A DNA stretch of 64,000 bases from Gnetum montanum (GCA_015680685.1 MNCI01002038.1:296636-360635), one strand, 5' to 3'; counted from the stretch's first letter, positions 48,765 to 61,269 are shown. Numbers and translations: made by a program. The notes: generated from the sequence alone by a model not told the origin.

Positions 48765-49135
48765 CAAAATGGCCTTAAACTACTGCTATGTCCTAGAATG
48801 GCCTAAAACTATCCTCCTTAATTTTGTCCCTGCGGCTTGGAATGGCCTTAAACTAGCAACACATGTGGCTTGAAATGGCCTTAAACTAGCAACACACATG
48901 GCCCGGGATGGCCTTAAACTGGCAACACACATGGCCCAGGATGGCCTTAAATTAGCAATACTTGGTCCAAAATGGTCTTAAACTATCGTTGTGGCCCAGA
49001 ATGACCTTAAACTAGCCTTAGCTTGCTATGGCCTTAAAGCTAGCAACACGTGGCCTGAAATGATCAAAAACTAGCATCAGCCCTCCTACTATGGCCTTAA
49101 ACTAGCATGGGGCCTGCAATGGCCTAGTAACACTA
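48765..49135. repeat. Minisatellite 1 of element J, core ATGGCCTTAAACTAGCA
   Basis: About eleven units with a spacing near 30-36 bases are built on GGCCCGGGATGGCCTTAAACTAGCAACACA with variation. The core TTAAACTAGCA is shared with the second array at 61270-61905. Confidence 0.85.
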
Positions 49136-49750
49136 TTGTTGCATAATCCTAAGTTAGTGCATTAATTCATCACGTTACATTATAAGCATAGTAAATGACC
49201 ATTAAAAAAATGTTTACACATCACACATAGCAAATAACAAATAAGTATTCATCAAATGTAATGTGCATAGTAATACATAGCATGAATAGCATCAAAGGAA
49301 AAACATAGCAAAAAATCCCAATGGGAGGTACATCTAGTCATGTTCAACCATTAGTACTAGGTAGGGGTGGAAGTTCTTCTTCCTCGACCATGTCATTGGG
49401 GCCTACAACATTGCCTGGTACATGCCGCCATACCCGTAGTAAATACACATAATTAATAAAAAAACATGCACTCTACAAGCTAACTAAAAGCATAAAAACC
49501 ATTAAAACTAACTTGAGAGGGTCCTACATTAGTGAGTTTTAGAGGTAACTTTCCTAGGCTAGCCTCCAAGTGTTAGAGAATCTTAGCTTCAAAAAGTTGT
49601 GTCTAGTCTTCTTGGCCAAAGTCAACATCCTTAAGGGTCTTGCCTTTATCCATGATGGTCCATGTAGGTGGCTCCATCAAGAATGTAGTAGAGGATGTCT
49701 CTCTAAAGGGATGATGATCTCCCTTATATGAGAGTCACTCACAACCATAT

Positions 49751-50529
49751 TAATGAGTGGCGAGGTACCCCTACACTCAACCATATGAATACAAGCATTT
49801 CATGCATGATCCGGTCGAACTCCGTAGACGGGCTAGTTGTGGTATCAAGACAGTTATCCTTAGGTAGCAGTTTGTTGTCTTTCCATCTGGACTAGTGTTA
49901 ACTTTGTCACATATGGTTTAGTCCAGAATGAGGTGTATGATGTGTTCCTATACTAATGCTACTCCTGAGTGTAATGGAAAGTGATATTAACTAAGCTAAG
50001 AGAGAGAGGGTGATAAAGAGTCTAAGCTAGCCTAAGTGTGATGAGCATTTATTCCTCAATCATCTGTACACATCTTGGTTCTTGTGCATGACTACCACTA
50101 GGATTACCAAACATAGATCCTAGGTATGCTATTGGGTTACCAAGTAGTCACACTTAAATGCTCGTAATCAATTCGTACTCATTCCGCATTTAATAGGAGT
50201 TTAGGGTGAGAAGAGATTAACTAAGAAAGAAATAAATAAAAATTAAATAAATAATTAAGCTAAGTGAATGCTGCAATGATGAAGTAATTTCGATCTTTAT
50301 TTTTGGTCATGTGCGTGTCCAAGTACATCACACTCAAATAAGGATGTTGTACAATTACAATCACCACACTAAAGACATACACTGGGAGAGAAGGGTTAAG
50401 AGAAGAACTACATAAAAATTAACACTTAAACTAAGAACTAAAAAATTGCCTATCAGAACTATCTACCTCTTATTTATAGATGAGGAGACAGGTTGCGATA
50501 TCATGGTTAACTAAAATGGTGATTCATCA
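49751..50529 (-). repeat. 3' LTR of element G
   Basis: It starts TAATGAGTGGCGAGGTACC (TG changed to TA) and ends GATTCATCA. Only one CGATATC-like palindrome remains near 50496. AATAAA is seen reversed near 50306. Confidence 0.85.
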
Positions 50530-50540
50530 TACCCCCATGA
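50530..50540 (-). other. Polypurine tract of element G
   Basis: TACCCCCATGA, the reverse complement of TCATGGGGGTA, abuts the LTR and is identical to the tracts of A, C and E. Confidence 0.8.
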
Positions 50541-50720
50541 CTGAATGAAAACTCATCCTCAAGTTACAGTGAGAACAAGCTACATTGATTTCACATTGGA
50601 TAGGTGCAGGATTATTGAATGGTGAGAATGGGTTTATACCATAGTGTGGAATCAAAACAAAATTGAGACACAACACAAGGAATGCAAAAGGAAATCCTAC
50701 AGTTACAAAATTGGTGGAAC

Positions 50721-53491
50721 TCATGTAGTTCTTGGTGGCGGTGGCTCCTCCATAGGTGCTTTCCCCTTGTCTTGTGCTCCAGGTCTTAGGACTTGATGGC
50801 ATTGAAGTATGGCTTAGAGTTTCTCCTCTTCAGTCTAGGGATCTTGTGCCATCCATGCTAATGTTTTGACATTTGATGGAGTCGGCACCTCCCATGGATA
50901 GGGTAGTTGCGGAAACATTTGATTTTCCTTGACATACTAAGTTGCAAGCACCCATCATTCCTCTTCATAGGCTCTGGCTTTATCTTTGTATTATTGAAAA
51001 TCTGTAAGTTGTCAAGCAAAATCTATTGTGACACCTTTTTTTCCTTGGTAGCTTGCTTTCACCACCTAAAGTTTAGAATCTGCAATCTCTAGTTTTTGAA
51101 ATATCTTCTTGCGTTCTGCAAATTCTGTTTCATATTTTCTATAGGTGGTAGCTACCTATTATTCAAGCTCTATCCTCGAGCATCCTAGTGTTAACATGGC
51201 AAGGTTGGCATACCGAAGGTTTGCCAACTCCATGTATTCTATAAGATCCTGGATTTACAGGTCTCAGTTCTTAACTTCCGCCTGATGGGCAAAGGCATAT
51301 GTGTCCAATATGGCCTGCCAATTAGTGTGTTGAGCACTGATAGCATTGATGTGGGCCTTGGCTATATGGATCTCCTTCTCAAGGATCTATTTGTACATCC
51401 CCACTTGGTCCTGGAAGTGCTCCTTTAACTTCTCATGTTGTTTAGCCTCATTTTTCCACGTGCTTATTTTGATAGCTGTCTTTTGAAAAATGTCGCATAC
51501 CTCCTCCATTGAGAGGGTTTAATTTTCCTTGGCTAAACAACTCATGTCTTGGTTGACCTAGATGAATTGTTCTAGCAACTGATGAAAATGTTCCTCAAGA
51601 ATGTTCTTTTGCTTCTCCACAGAGGTCAATTGAAGTTTGTCAGCAACAAGCTACTTGTCCTCCTCTTGTAAGGCCTTGAGCGCCTTGATATGCGCATAAG
51701 TTTGCACCTATGCTGTAGAGGCATCCCAAACAACCTTCTCTTTTTCTTTTTCCACCTTCTTATTCTCCATTAGTAGTTTGGTTAGTTGCTCAGTTTTGAA
51801 ACTATCCAGCTAGTCTGCTGTAGGAAAAAATTGCAAAGGGTCCCGTTGTGCTACTTGTAGGGCCACAAGCCTTTCTTGTAATTTTTTCACCTATGCTTCA
51901 ACATGCATGGTCCTCACCTCTGTCAAGATCATCTTTCCCTTAGTGGAAATAAGTCCTAATTGAATTTCTGTAACATCTTGAGGGATGTCAAATAGGGACG
52001 TCATTACTTGTCCTGTTTGTAGCAATCGATCAAGCGCATCCTCATGTTCCGTAGGAGTCATTGAGGTTTTGGCCAAAGTTTGAGCATCCCTTGCTCCTAT
52101 GAGATCTTCCAATGGTACAATAGGTACATTGAACAATTCTTTAATGTGGTCTGTGATGAATTTTGTGGCTCCCGCTGCATCCTGGTGTTGCATGACCACC
52201 ACTGTGGCCCCTTCACCAGTTTCTAATTGCACTTGAAAAGATGTAGTGTTTCTTGAGATCTTTTGTGACCACGTACTTTCCCCTCCTCCTATATGGATGG
52301 ACACTTCACCCCTTGTATGATCCAAAGAAATTGTGGGCTGTATGGCATCATCAATGACGTAGAAAAGATTTGCATCATCACGACTTCCCCAACTGACCAT
52401 CTTAGTAATGGCCATGAGGTGGCTCATCAATGGTCTGTAATCTTGTGGCGATGGTGGTTAGTCTTGTTGGCCTATGCTAGGCCCTTCTTCCTATTGTTGG
52501 TTGGGTCCTGCAAGTTGGGTTGCAGTTGGCCCTGCCATTTGTTCCTCTTCTTTTTCTGGTCCCAGTGTCTCACCAGTGATCTTCCTTGTAGCTAGTGGCT
52601 TTAGCAATTCATCATATGAAGCAATTTGGGCTTTTTGGAGGACATCATTAGTGTATCCTCTGATACCAGCACATCGGCATAACTTCCTGATAAGGCAAGG
52701 GAAGGGCAATGCCATCTTCCCTGTCTTTCATTCCTCAAACGCCTCAGGATCTCTGGGAAATATAGATGAGGCAGGTTATCATTAACCTTTCCCATGAGCA
52801 CTACACATCCCCTTGCCACATATGTCAAAATCCTTTTCAAGCCCTTTTTGGAGAAGAGATGATATGTTTCAATTTTGAAATAGATCCTCTCTTCCATCGT
52901 GAACTCTCCAAATGTCTTATCCTTGCCATATGCCCTCTCCAACCAGACTCTTCGCACATCGGGGTTTGAATGGGTAGATAACTAAGCAATCTTAGGCCCT
53001 GTATTCGGAAGGTTTAATACTTCTAAAATGGCCTGCATAGAAAAATCAATGGTCACATCACAAATGTTAACTTTGGTGCCTTCTTCTTTGTTGTGCCAAA
53101 ATTGGTATGTTTCCCCTAAGTACCAGGCATTGCTTTCAAAGAGATTAGGCCATAATGGGGACCCCTTGAGATGGTCCCTAACATCCTTTGATGCGAACTT
53201 TGTGAAAGATTCAAAATTTAATTCCACAATCACCACAGTATATGTAGACCTTTCATGGATAGCCTGAATGCACTCCTGGGGCAACATGAGATGTTGTCCC
53301 TGTTCAAGCGCTACAATAGCTCCTTCTTCTACCTGCTCGAATTGTATAGTAGTAGGGTCTTCTTGATGAATGCTAAATGATTGTTCCTCCTACTCTATTT
53401 GCTTTTTGGCAAGGACTTGTCCTTCACCTCTCCTAGGTCGTTTTCTTCCACCTTGAGTAGGACCTTTTTGTTGTTCTCGTTTCGAGGCCAT
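50721..53491 (-). pseudogene. Long ORF remnant of element G: plant-transposon-like domain plus coiled coil
   Basis: From a start codon at 53491 (MASKREQQKGPTQGGRKRPR) one frame runs to 52601, broken by two TAG stops. A single frameshift near 52700 leads to a second frame that stays in register to a TGA at 50723, about 920 codons in all. The N-terminal third has the blocks FESFTKFASKDVRDHLKGS, AILEVLNLPNTGPKI and LPFPCLIRKLCRCAGIRGY, which recall the plant transposon protein type of domain. The C-terminal half is Lys/Glu/Gln-rich and heptad-like (TEQLTKLLMENKKVEKEKEK), suggesting a long coiled coil. The end is Pro-rich (MEEPPPPRTT). Most of the roughly 19 in-frame stops are TAG. No gag motif. 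Function unknown. Confidence 0.65.
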
Positions 53492-55115
53492 CTGCAATTA
53501 CACGGGGCCAATTGTTAGTAAGATTGTTACCAAAATTAGGTTATACCTCATTGCTTGCCTTAATTAATTTATTTTATCTATGTGTGATTTTTCCCAAAAG
53601 ATTATAATGTTGAGTCCTCTTTGCTTAGGTGGTTTCCAAATTTAATTTTCTGGTACAGCTAAAGGGGTGAAATTATTTTTGACACATTTTATTCTTAATT
53701 TTATAGCTAATTACCCTTGATAATTTCCTTTGGGTGATGAAAAATTCCAAAAAATTTATGTGCTATTCAGCATGTGTCCCTCCCCCACGACTAAGCTGAA
53801 CACTCCAGGTTCGAGTAGGTTCAGATGGAATTAAAATCGGAGTACCATTGAGTGAGATATAGGTAGAAAAGAAATGGTCTCATAATCGCAAGTCATAGAG
53901 AAAAATTTGAAAAACTCCCCCATGTGAATTATGGAAAATGATGTTAATTGTTGCCAGGGGGAGGGGGTCACGTATATATAGTTTGACAGGACACAATATC
54001 GTGTACGATACATCGCATATGCAATATTGCATCAACCGCGATATCACGACCTATCTATGTTTAGGCCAAGGGAAAAAATACCAAATTTTGAAGAGTTTCT
54101 GGAAATTGATGTTGTAAACTTAGGACATTGGGCATGTGTTAAAGGGTTCTAGGATAATTTAGATAGTTTTGAAGGCACAAATAATTATATGTGGGTGGAA
54201 TTGATCAATAAGGACCTCGAATGGCTATGTGATGGTTCATAGGAACGTTGAATCGGAGGGATAGTAATAAGGGAAAGAAAATCATTGGTAATATGCTAAG
54301 GGTAATAAATGGTGTGTGGAAGATGGATCATGACTACAAATTACAAGAGATTACACAAGTGGGTCCTCCCCAAAGTAGGTTCCAACCTTTAATGCCCTTG
54401 CGTAACCACACTTAAAAGTGTCCATGAACACTCGAAGGGTTAAATGTAATCCACACTGATTCCACAAAACACACACATGTAAATATCACCAAAATGAGGT
54501 AAGAATTCTACGCTATATGAGACACAAGCTACAATTACATGAATAGCAAGGTGAGATGAACTACAGAAGGGATTGGAGAGATTGGGACATGAGGTAATTG
54601 ACCCAGGGCACAGTGAATCCTACGTGTAAAGCATGATTAATGTGTCATTAACCCATCATTCCAAGATCAAGACCAAGTCCATTCCCCTGATTAGTGACAC
54701 TGCATTATTTCATCCCATGATGAGTGACTATGAGAGTGCCATAACAACAAGGCGTATGATCACTTGGCATTTAGTTCAAGGGAGGAGTTATATTTGCTTT
54801 GTGGCACTTCCTTTTTCTACTTTTCTTTTCTTTTTCTTTTCTTTCTCTCTCTCTTTTTATTTCGATTACTGAATCCAAAGAAGCTACCAACCTTCAAGTA
54901 TGGGTGCGTGTCTTTCTAGTGGGACCCCCTTAGGACAACATTGGATTTTTGAGTGCCTTTTGATTACTCTTACTCCCATTTTGCATTAGGTCTACAAGGA
55001 TCTTAGTACAAACACATTACATGATAACTCTCACAGATGTCACCAAAGAGAATCTACAAGTCCCCTTGATGTCACACCCTAATTGTTCCCTCTTGGTCCA
55101 TGCTTCTTCATTCTG
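53492..55115 (-). other. Leader region of element G with LTR-like and 3'-region-like segments
   Basis: TGTTAGTAAGATTGTTACC at 53517 may be the edge of another LTR. A CGATATC-rich stretch with ATATTGC and ATATCGTG words lies at 53990-54052, like a U3. CCCCCACGA at 53783 resembles the polypurine tract. GGGTCCTCCCCAAAG at 54361 matches the 3' region of A, C and E. So this leader looks like remains of a second superfamily element. A CTTTTCTTTT-rich tract lies at 54810-54860. Confidence 0.5.
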
Positions 55116-55896
55116 GGTACCCCTACACTCAAACCATACGAATACGAGTGTTTCACACACGATTCGATCGAACTCCGCAAATGGGCTAGTTGTGGTATCA
55201 AGAAAGTTATCCTTAGGTTGCAGTTCGTTGTCTTTCCATCTAGACTAGTGTTAACTTTGTCACGTATGGTTTAGTCTAGAATGAGGTGTATGATGTGTTC
55301 CTATACTAATGCTACTCTTGAGTGTAATGGAAAGTGATATTAACTAAGCTAATAGAGAGAGGGTGAGAAAGAATCTAAGCTAGCCTAAGTGCAATGAGCA
55401 TCCATTCCTCAATCATCTGTACACATCTTGGACCTTGTGCATGAATACCACTAGGATTACCAAGTGCAGATCCTAGGTATGCTATTAGGTTACCAAGTAG
55501 TCACACTTAAATGCTCGTAATCAATTCGTACTCATTCCACATTTAATAGGAGTTTAGGGTGAGAAGAGATTAACTAAGAAAGCAATAAATAAAAATTAAA
55601 TAAATAATTAAGCTAAGTGAATGCTGCAATGATGAAGTAATCTTGATCTTTATTTCTAGGCATGTGCATGTCCAAGTACATCACACTTGAATAAGGATGT
55701 CGTACAATTACAATCACCACACTGCGAGCATACACTGGGAGAGAAGGGTTAAGAGAAGAACTACATAAAACTTAACACTTAAACTAAGAACTAAAAAACT
55801 GCCTATCAGAATTGTCTACCTCTTATTTATAGATGAGGAGACAGGCTGCAATATCACATACGCGATATTGTAGTTAACTAAAATGGTGATTCATCA
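55116..55896 (-). repeat. 5' LTR of element G, outer edge lost
   Basis: It aligns with 49751-50529 from GGTACCCCTACACTC onward; the first 13-15 bases expected (TGATGAGTGGCGA) are replaced by unrelated sequence. Two CGATATCG-like palindromes lie at 55850-55870. Confidence 0.8.
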
Positions 55897-58800
55897 TGTA
55901 TGCTGTGTGAACAAGTCTTACGCTTGCTTCCCACCAATCGCCTCAAGAAACATCTCGAGGCGACGACATTCAATAGACTCCTTGTACCATCGTAGGTATG
56001 CATCATGCTCTCACTTGTACTGGTGCTTGTGGTTCTTCTATGTCTATCCCCATTGATAGACCTTTGTGTTGTAGTGCTTCTAATCCTGGTTCTTTTGGAT
56101 GAGCAAGTCCATCTGGAGCCGTTACTTGATCAACTCCCATGTGGCCTTGTTGTTACCTTTGAGAGCTATCCAATATCTAGCATACTCAATCTTGGAGGTA
56201 CATCAGGTGTCATCTCCCTATGACCTAGTTGCTATGAAGTTGTATCTAGATTGAAAATCTTTGATCTTCTCATATTGGCTAGTCATCCTCTCCTGTAGTT
56301 CATGCACAAGTTTCCATAGGTGCTCATTTGAGTGCATACAGATCCATAATGCCTTTACATAGGAAAGTGTGCACTTGTTCATTATCTCATACATATGACA
56401 AGGAACCTAATCAACTTTAGGAAGGAGTTTAAGAAGGGCATCCACCTTGGCCACCTTCGAACTCCATTGTAGCTTAGGAAATATAGGCATGCAACAATTG
56501 AACAATCTTAGCCAAAAACTAAGCATTTAAGTAGTAAGAAAGATAACACAAGACAAAAAACATTGCACACATACTGAGCTTTAGGTCTACTTGGCACAAG
56601 TGGTCCATCATGTCCTCAATGATGCCTTTCATGAAGGTAAATTTATCTGGCATATCTACCCATGGCTTCATGTGGTAAGTAGATGTGGACCCACTAGTGG
56701 GAATATTTGATGTTGTAATGCAAAGATACAATTAGCATATGGTCTAATAGCTAAAGATACTAGAGTAAACAAACGAGGATAGATGGTAGTACAAGTGGAT
56801 TACCTAGCAAGCCCTCAGGCATGAGTGCATGGGGTTCACCTAGCTACGTACCATTGAACAAACTATCAAAATCACCCTCATTGGGGTGGAACAACCTCTC
56901 TTCCTCTAAGTGTTGGAGGGCCTCCACTGCCTCATGAGGATCATCTCCCTAGGCATCCTCCTCAACTTGAGGAGGCGCTTCATTTTTTGTCACTTTGATT
57001 GCTACTCTTGCAACCCACTCTTCTATTTCTACGATTAACGCATATAGCACATTAGAATGCATAGCACATCACTAACTAATTAATAATATAGCATAATAGA
57101 AAAAACATAAAAAAAAAATAAAAATACATACATAAATGCAACTAAGGCATCTAAGAAGCTACACACACTAATATGCAACATCCACATGTAAACTTTGAAG
57201 CTTGATGTGGATCCTATTACTACATGGCCATGGCCTCTTAATCTTGACCTTGGATGGCCCCACCATCTTTGCTATATAATGATCCTCCTTGCTTACATCT
57301 CTGGTGCCAACTAGAGGACCCTCTTCTACACTATCACATGCGTAATGCAAGTGCCCAATGGAACCCTTGATTGTTATTGATAATGACTCATTTATTCCCT
57401 CTGGAGGGTCCTACATGTGTGTGGTCAAGACCATATGCTTGATCCATAGCTTAGACAGCTACTCATGATTATACACCATCCATCACCCATCATCTTGAAC
57501 AACCAAAAGCTTCACAAGCCTTTACAGGTATCCTATGAAGAATGCAAAATGGACATTGGACCTCGCCTAGAGGTTGAATTGCAACCTAAAAATCTCTACA
57601 TGTAGGTTGATAGCTATGTACATTGCCTAGTTGAACCTTATGCCCTCCAACAACACTTCATCACCTATGCATATTCCACCCCAAGGATCTTTCCTTGGGA
57701 AAGTAGCTTTGGAAAGGCATGAGTGTGGAATAGAGGATAGAGCTCCTACACCTTAGGCACTAGCACATCTTTAACAGGGATGTCCTTGTTAGATTGAGTG
57801 GTCCCCAACTAGTCCTTGATCTCCCATCTATAGTCCATCTCCCTACTGGCCTTGTCGATAATCATCGGGCCATCAGTAGGAATGCCAAAGAGGTTAGTGA
57901 AGAAGGCCTCACTGAGGTCCAACACTACTATCACACCACACATTGGGGTGATGAACTACCTAACATTGTTGCTGAAGGAGTTGATGATGGTGACCATTTC
58001 AGCCACTAGGATACCCAGGCTAAGGGCCAAAAATAGGTTCATCAACCCAACATGCATAAGCTAAACCATCAGTGCATCTAGCACTTTGTGGCACAACCAA
58101 TGTTGCACACCCTCCACATCACCATACTTCATGATGGGGGTGGCCTCTATGTGGCCATGGTGATCACCGTTACCTCAGTTGAAGTAATCGCCATTGTAGC
58201 ACAAAGTAGAATCAATGTTAGCATCATGAAAATGAGGCAAACTGAGAGGCATATACAAGCAACCACATGAGCCAAAACATAGATGTGTACGTGGCACAAA
58301 CGAGGTGTGAGATGGGGGTGGCATTGCAATCATCTCCTTGGTTTTAATCTCACTAGCAGCCCACTCTTTATCCAACCAATCATTGGTCCTACATCACTTG
58401 TATGCCTTTGGGTATCAGAAGGGGTAGGTCTCTAGATCAATTTCCACCTACTCAATCATGGCTACTTGAACATTTATGCTAGATGAGAACACCTCCTCCA
58501 AGGCAGTGCTAGTTAAGGCTAGAGCATCTACTTCATCATGCAGGCCCTCCTTGTCAACTCTAAACCTAGCATTAATCATGAGCCAGTAGTAGTTTAACAT
58601 GAGCTAGTAGCAAAAAACACTATGAGAACCATAAAATCACTTACCCTTTAGTGCAATAGATAGCTCCAAGTGGGTTCTATAACAAGGTATGCACACATAG
58701 CATGATAAAAAGTGTGTTTCTCTTGTTATAATAAGTAAACCCCATCATGCACCATACCCTGGATAGCTATCGAGCGTTCCTAGTGCCTCTGCCCAAACCA

Positions 58801-59096
58801 CCTGCCCCATCAATGTTAGCAATGAACTCATCTAAGATGAACTTCAAGATGCCCCGGTTAGCCCTAGGCAACAACATCTCAATGATAGCACTAGTAGCCT
58901 CCACTACCAAGTGTGACCACATAATCACACTAAACTATTATAGTAGGTATTCCAAGAACTCATAAGACCCTGGCTAGAACCACATCACCTGATGGCCCAC
59001 TCACATATCTGGTGCAAGCATGTTAGGGACAGGTTTGCTTATGAGACATAGGATGCCCATGAGCTCAACTACTATCAGAACAGGTTTCAGTAGCAT

Positions 59097-61269
59097 CCTA
59101 CAACCACCAAGCAACAAAAAAAGTGTTAGTATACATACATAGATGTAAATTTTAACATTAAATCACTAAGACAAATTAGCAAAACTAGTAAAATATGACA
59201 TAGACTAGCAAAAATTCTCAATTTTGGCAATACACTCTGGGGTCCCATGGGTGTAGGATGTCACTTAACTCATTCAATGTGCCTGGCACTCATTGGGTTA
59301 TAGCATTTTTTTCATAAGCTTAGTGCTACATTTTGCAACTTTAGCATCATGCATAGTTAACAAAATTTTGGTGAAATTGGGTGAAATTTTTCTAACTTTG
59401 AATTGCCTCAGTGGAGAGCATAGTCCAAAAAAGGGTAAAATTTTTCTAACTCTGGGACTACCCCAACTACGCTCTAAAATGTGGAGAGCATAGTTCCAAA
59501 AACCCACATTTTGGCAAACAAATTTCAACAAACACTTAGCAAAGTAAGCATTTTGACAAATACTTAGCAAACTATCCTCTCAACCCTTGAAGCATGGAGA
59601 GTGTATTTCAGCCCCATGGCCATGGAGAGCATAGTCTCCCCATGGCATCCCATGGTGCCCTACCAGGGCCCTGCCACCATGGCTAGCTGAACCCCCCACC
59701 AAAAGACCAAAAAAATGAAACAAATGCACATGCTTTGCCACCAACCATAGTCGTGTCCACAACCCCTACAGCCACACCATCGGGTGTGGCCTTTGGCTGG
59801 TCCTAACCTCCAAAATGACACCAATCATAGTTGTGCTATAGCACATAGCGTGCAAAACCTCATGTCCCCCATGGCTGCACCATGGTGTGTAGAGCACAAG
59901 GCCCAAAAAAAACCTATGCAAACCCAAACCCCTTGTGCGTGCGCCAAGACCCCACACATGCACCCAAACCCTATGGCCCCATAACCTCATGCATAGCCCT
60001 AGTTCACCCACACCCCAACCTACCTACAACCCTAGGCCCTGTGACCCTAAGCCTTGCATTGCACGTAAAGGTATAAAAAAACACCCAATGCTTGCAGCTT
60101 TCAAACCTCTTGTGGCCCCTAAGCCCTGTGAAGCCCAAAACCTGTGAAGTCTGAAACTCGCATAATTATAGAATCCCATGCATGTTAAAACCCTATGCAC
60201 ACAACTTGCACATGACCCCAAACCTTACAGCTACACCATAGTGAAAATAAAAATGTGTAGCAAAACCATTCCTCCTAGATCCTATGCGTAGCCCATAAAA
60301 CCCTCCCTATCGCCACAGCCACAACGACGTGCAGTTGCGGTAGCCACTACCATGGTAAGGTGTGCACAGCAGAGCATGGGACTATGCTCCTAAAACCCCA
60401 AAACCTTATAAAACAAATAGAAAACAAAAAAAGGGAAGATTGTAGTTGGTGTACCTAGCTGACATCGATAGCCTCCTCTCCTCCACGCATGCCTATGGTA
60501 GATGGCCCAGTGCTCTCTCTCCCTCAATGATGTTTGCCAGTCTTGGGTGCAAGAATCTACTCTAAAACATCATCTTTCCCTCAACTATGCTCCCACTAGC
60601 AGTGATGGCAAAAGTAGTAGAAAGACTATGCTCCCAATGTTGTGGTGAAAAAGCAAAGAAAATGAAAACTTACCCTAGTAAAAGCATGCCTATATACCCT
60701 CTCGGGATCATTTATTGATCAACCAACCTAGAGCTACACTCCACACTGAACGTTCAATGGAGAGTGTAGTTGGGTAAGAGCGTAGTCAGCCATAATTAGC
60801 CCAAAATTATAACTTTTCACTACCTTACAAATGCACAAGTCCATTCCACTTCCAAGCATGATTGAACCTCCTTGGAATGGCACTTTTGAGGTGTCCATGG
60901 TCTGTTAAGACCTAAAACTGACATGCATACGGCCTACTAAGGCCTAAAACTAGCACAAACATGTTTACCTTCCATAGCACCTTGCATGCATACTTAGAAA
61001 AATTTTATTGGATTCCTTTTCCCATTTTTTACATTTAACTTCATTAAAACAAGTGCCACTTGACACTTTTTTTCCTAATTTATTACATGAACACAACATA
61101 GCTATGCATGAGCAGATCTTCTCATCCTGGTCACTAAGGCCTATGACAACAAAGCATTCAAGTTTATTGACTAAGATGGAAATGAATTTGCCAATATATT
61201 AAATCATTCGTACTTGAAGCCATATTACATCTAAGATGTAGCATTGCACATCAATAAAGTAAGATAAGC
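59097..61269. other. Non-coding region of element J upstream of its antisense gene
   Basis: No motif-bearing ORF is seen. GGAGAGCATAGTCC-type words of the J LTR recur at 59411-59490, 59590-59640 and 60755-60790. The stretch 59860-60240 is C-rich with AACCCTA, ACCCCATG and CCTAAGCCC words. Any promoter of the antisense gene should lie here, but no convincing TATA box was seen. Confidence 0.5.

Larger units (their letters stand above)
49751..55896 (-). mobile_element. Element G: LTR element with an unrelated long ORF, nested in J
   Basis: Two similar LTRs (49751-50529 and 55116-55896) share the superfamily U5 end and the words GGGCTAGTTGTGGTATCAAG. TACCCCCATGA at 50530 is the polypurine tract of a minus-strand element. 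The interior has no gag, protease or pol that I recognise, but holds a long minus-strand ORF remnant. The right LTR lacks its outer 13-15 bases and no PBS adjoins it. The flanks CATAT and TGTAT differ by two transitions and may be a worn TSD. Confidence 0.8.
49344..59096 (-). pseudogene. Degenerate multi-exon gene antisense to element J, split by G
   Basis: Reading the minus strand from a possible start at 59096, a first exon runs to 58645 (blocks EATSAIIEMLLPRANRGIL and FILDEFIANIDGAGGLGRG). A GTAAGT donor at 58644 and an AG ending at 58566 bound a 79-base intron, and the frame is kept across it. Further exon-like pieces lie at 58565-58175, 58065-57700 (FFTNLFGIPTDGPMI and ASREMDYRWEIKD), 57560-57168, 57035-56804 (acidic, donor GTAATC), 56720-56568 (donor GTATGT) and 56505-55920 (coiled-coil-like). 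After G the reading resumes at 49750-49500, with a last acidic piece ending at 49344. FGIPTDG and the nearby blocks resemble plant mobile-domain-like or plant transposon proteins. Many in-frame stops show it is dead. Confidence 0.6.

Noticed and set aside
59940-60060. AACCCTA-like words suggesting telomere-type repeats
   Set aside because: Scattered CCCTA and CCCAA words do not form a regular TTTAGGG array.
59766-60221. Several overlapping 60-80 codon frames near 59.8-60.2 kb
   Set aside because: C-rich, low-stop sequence gives openings in many frames on both strands at once; no motif or consistent frame.
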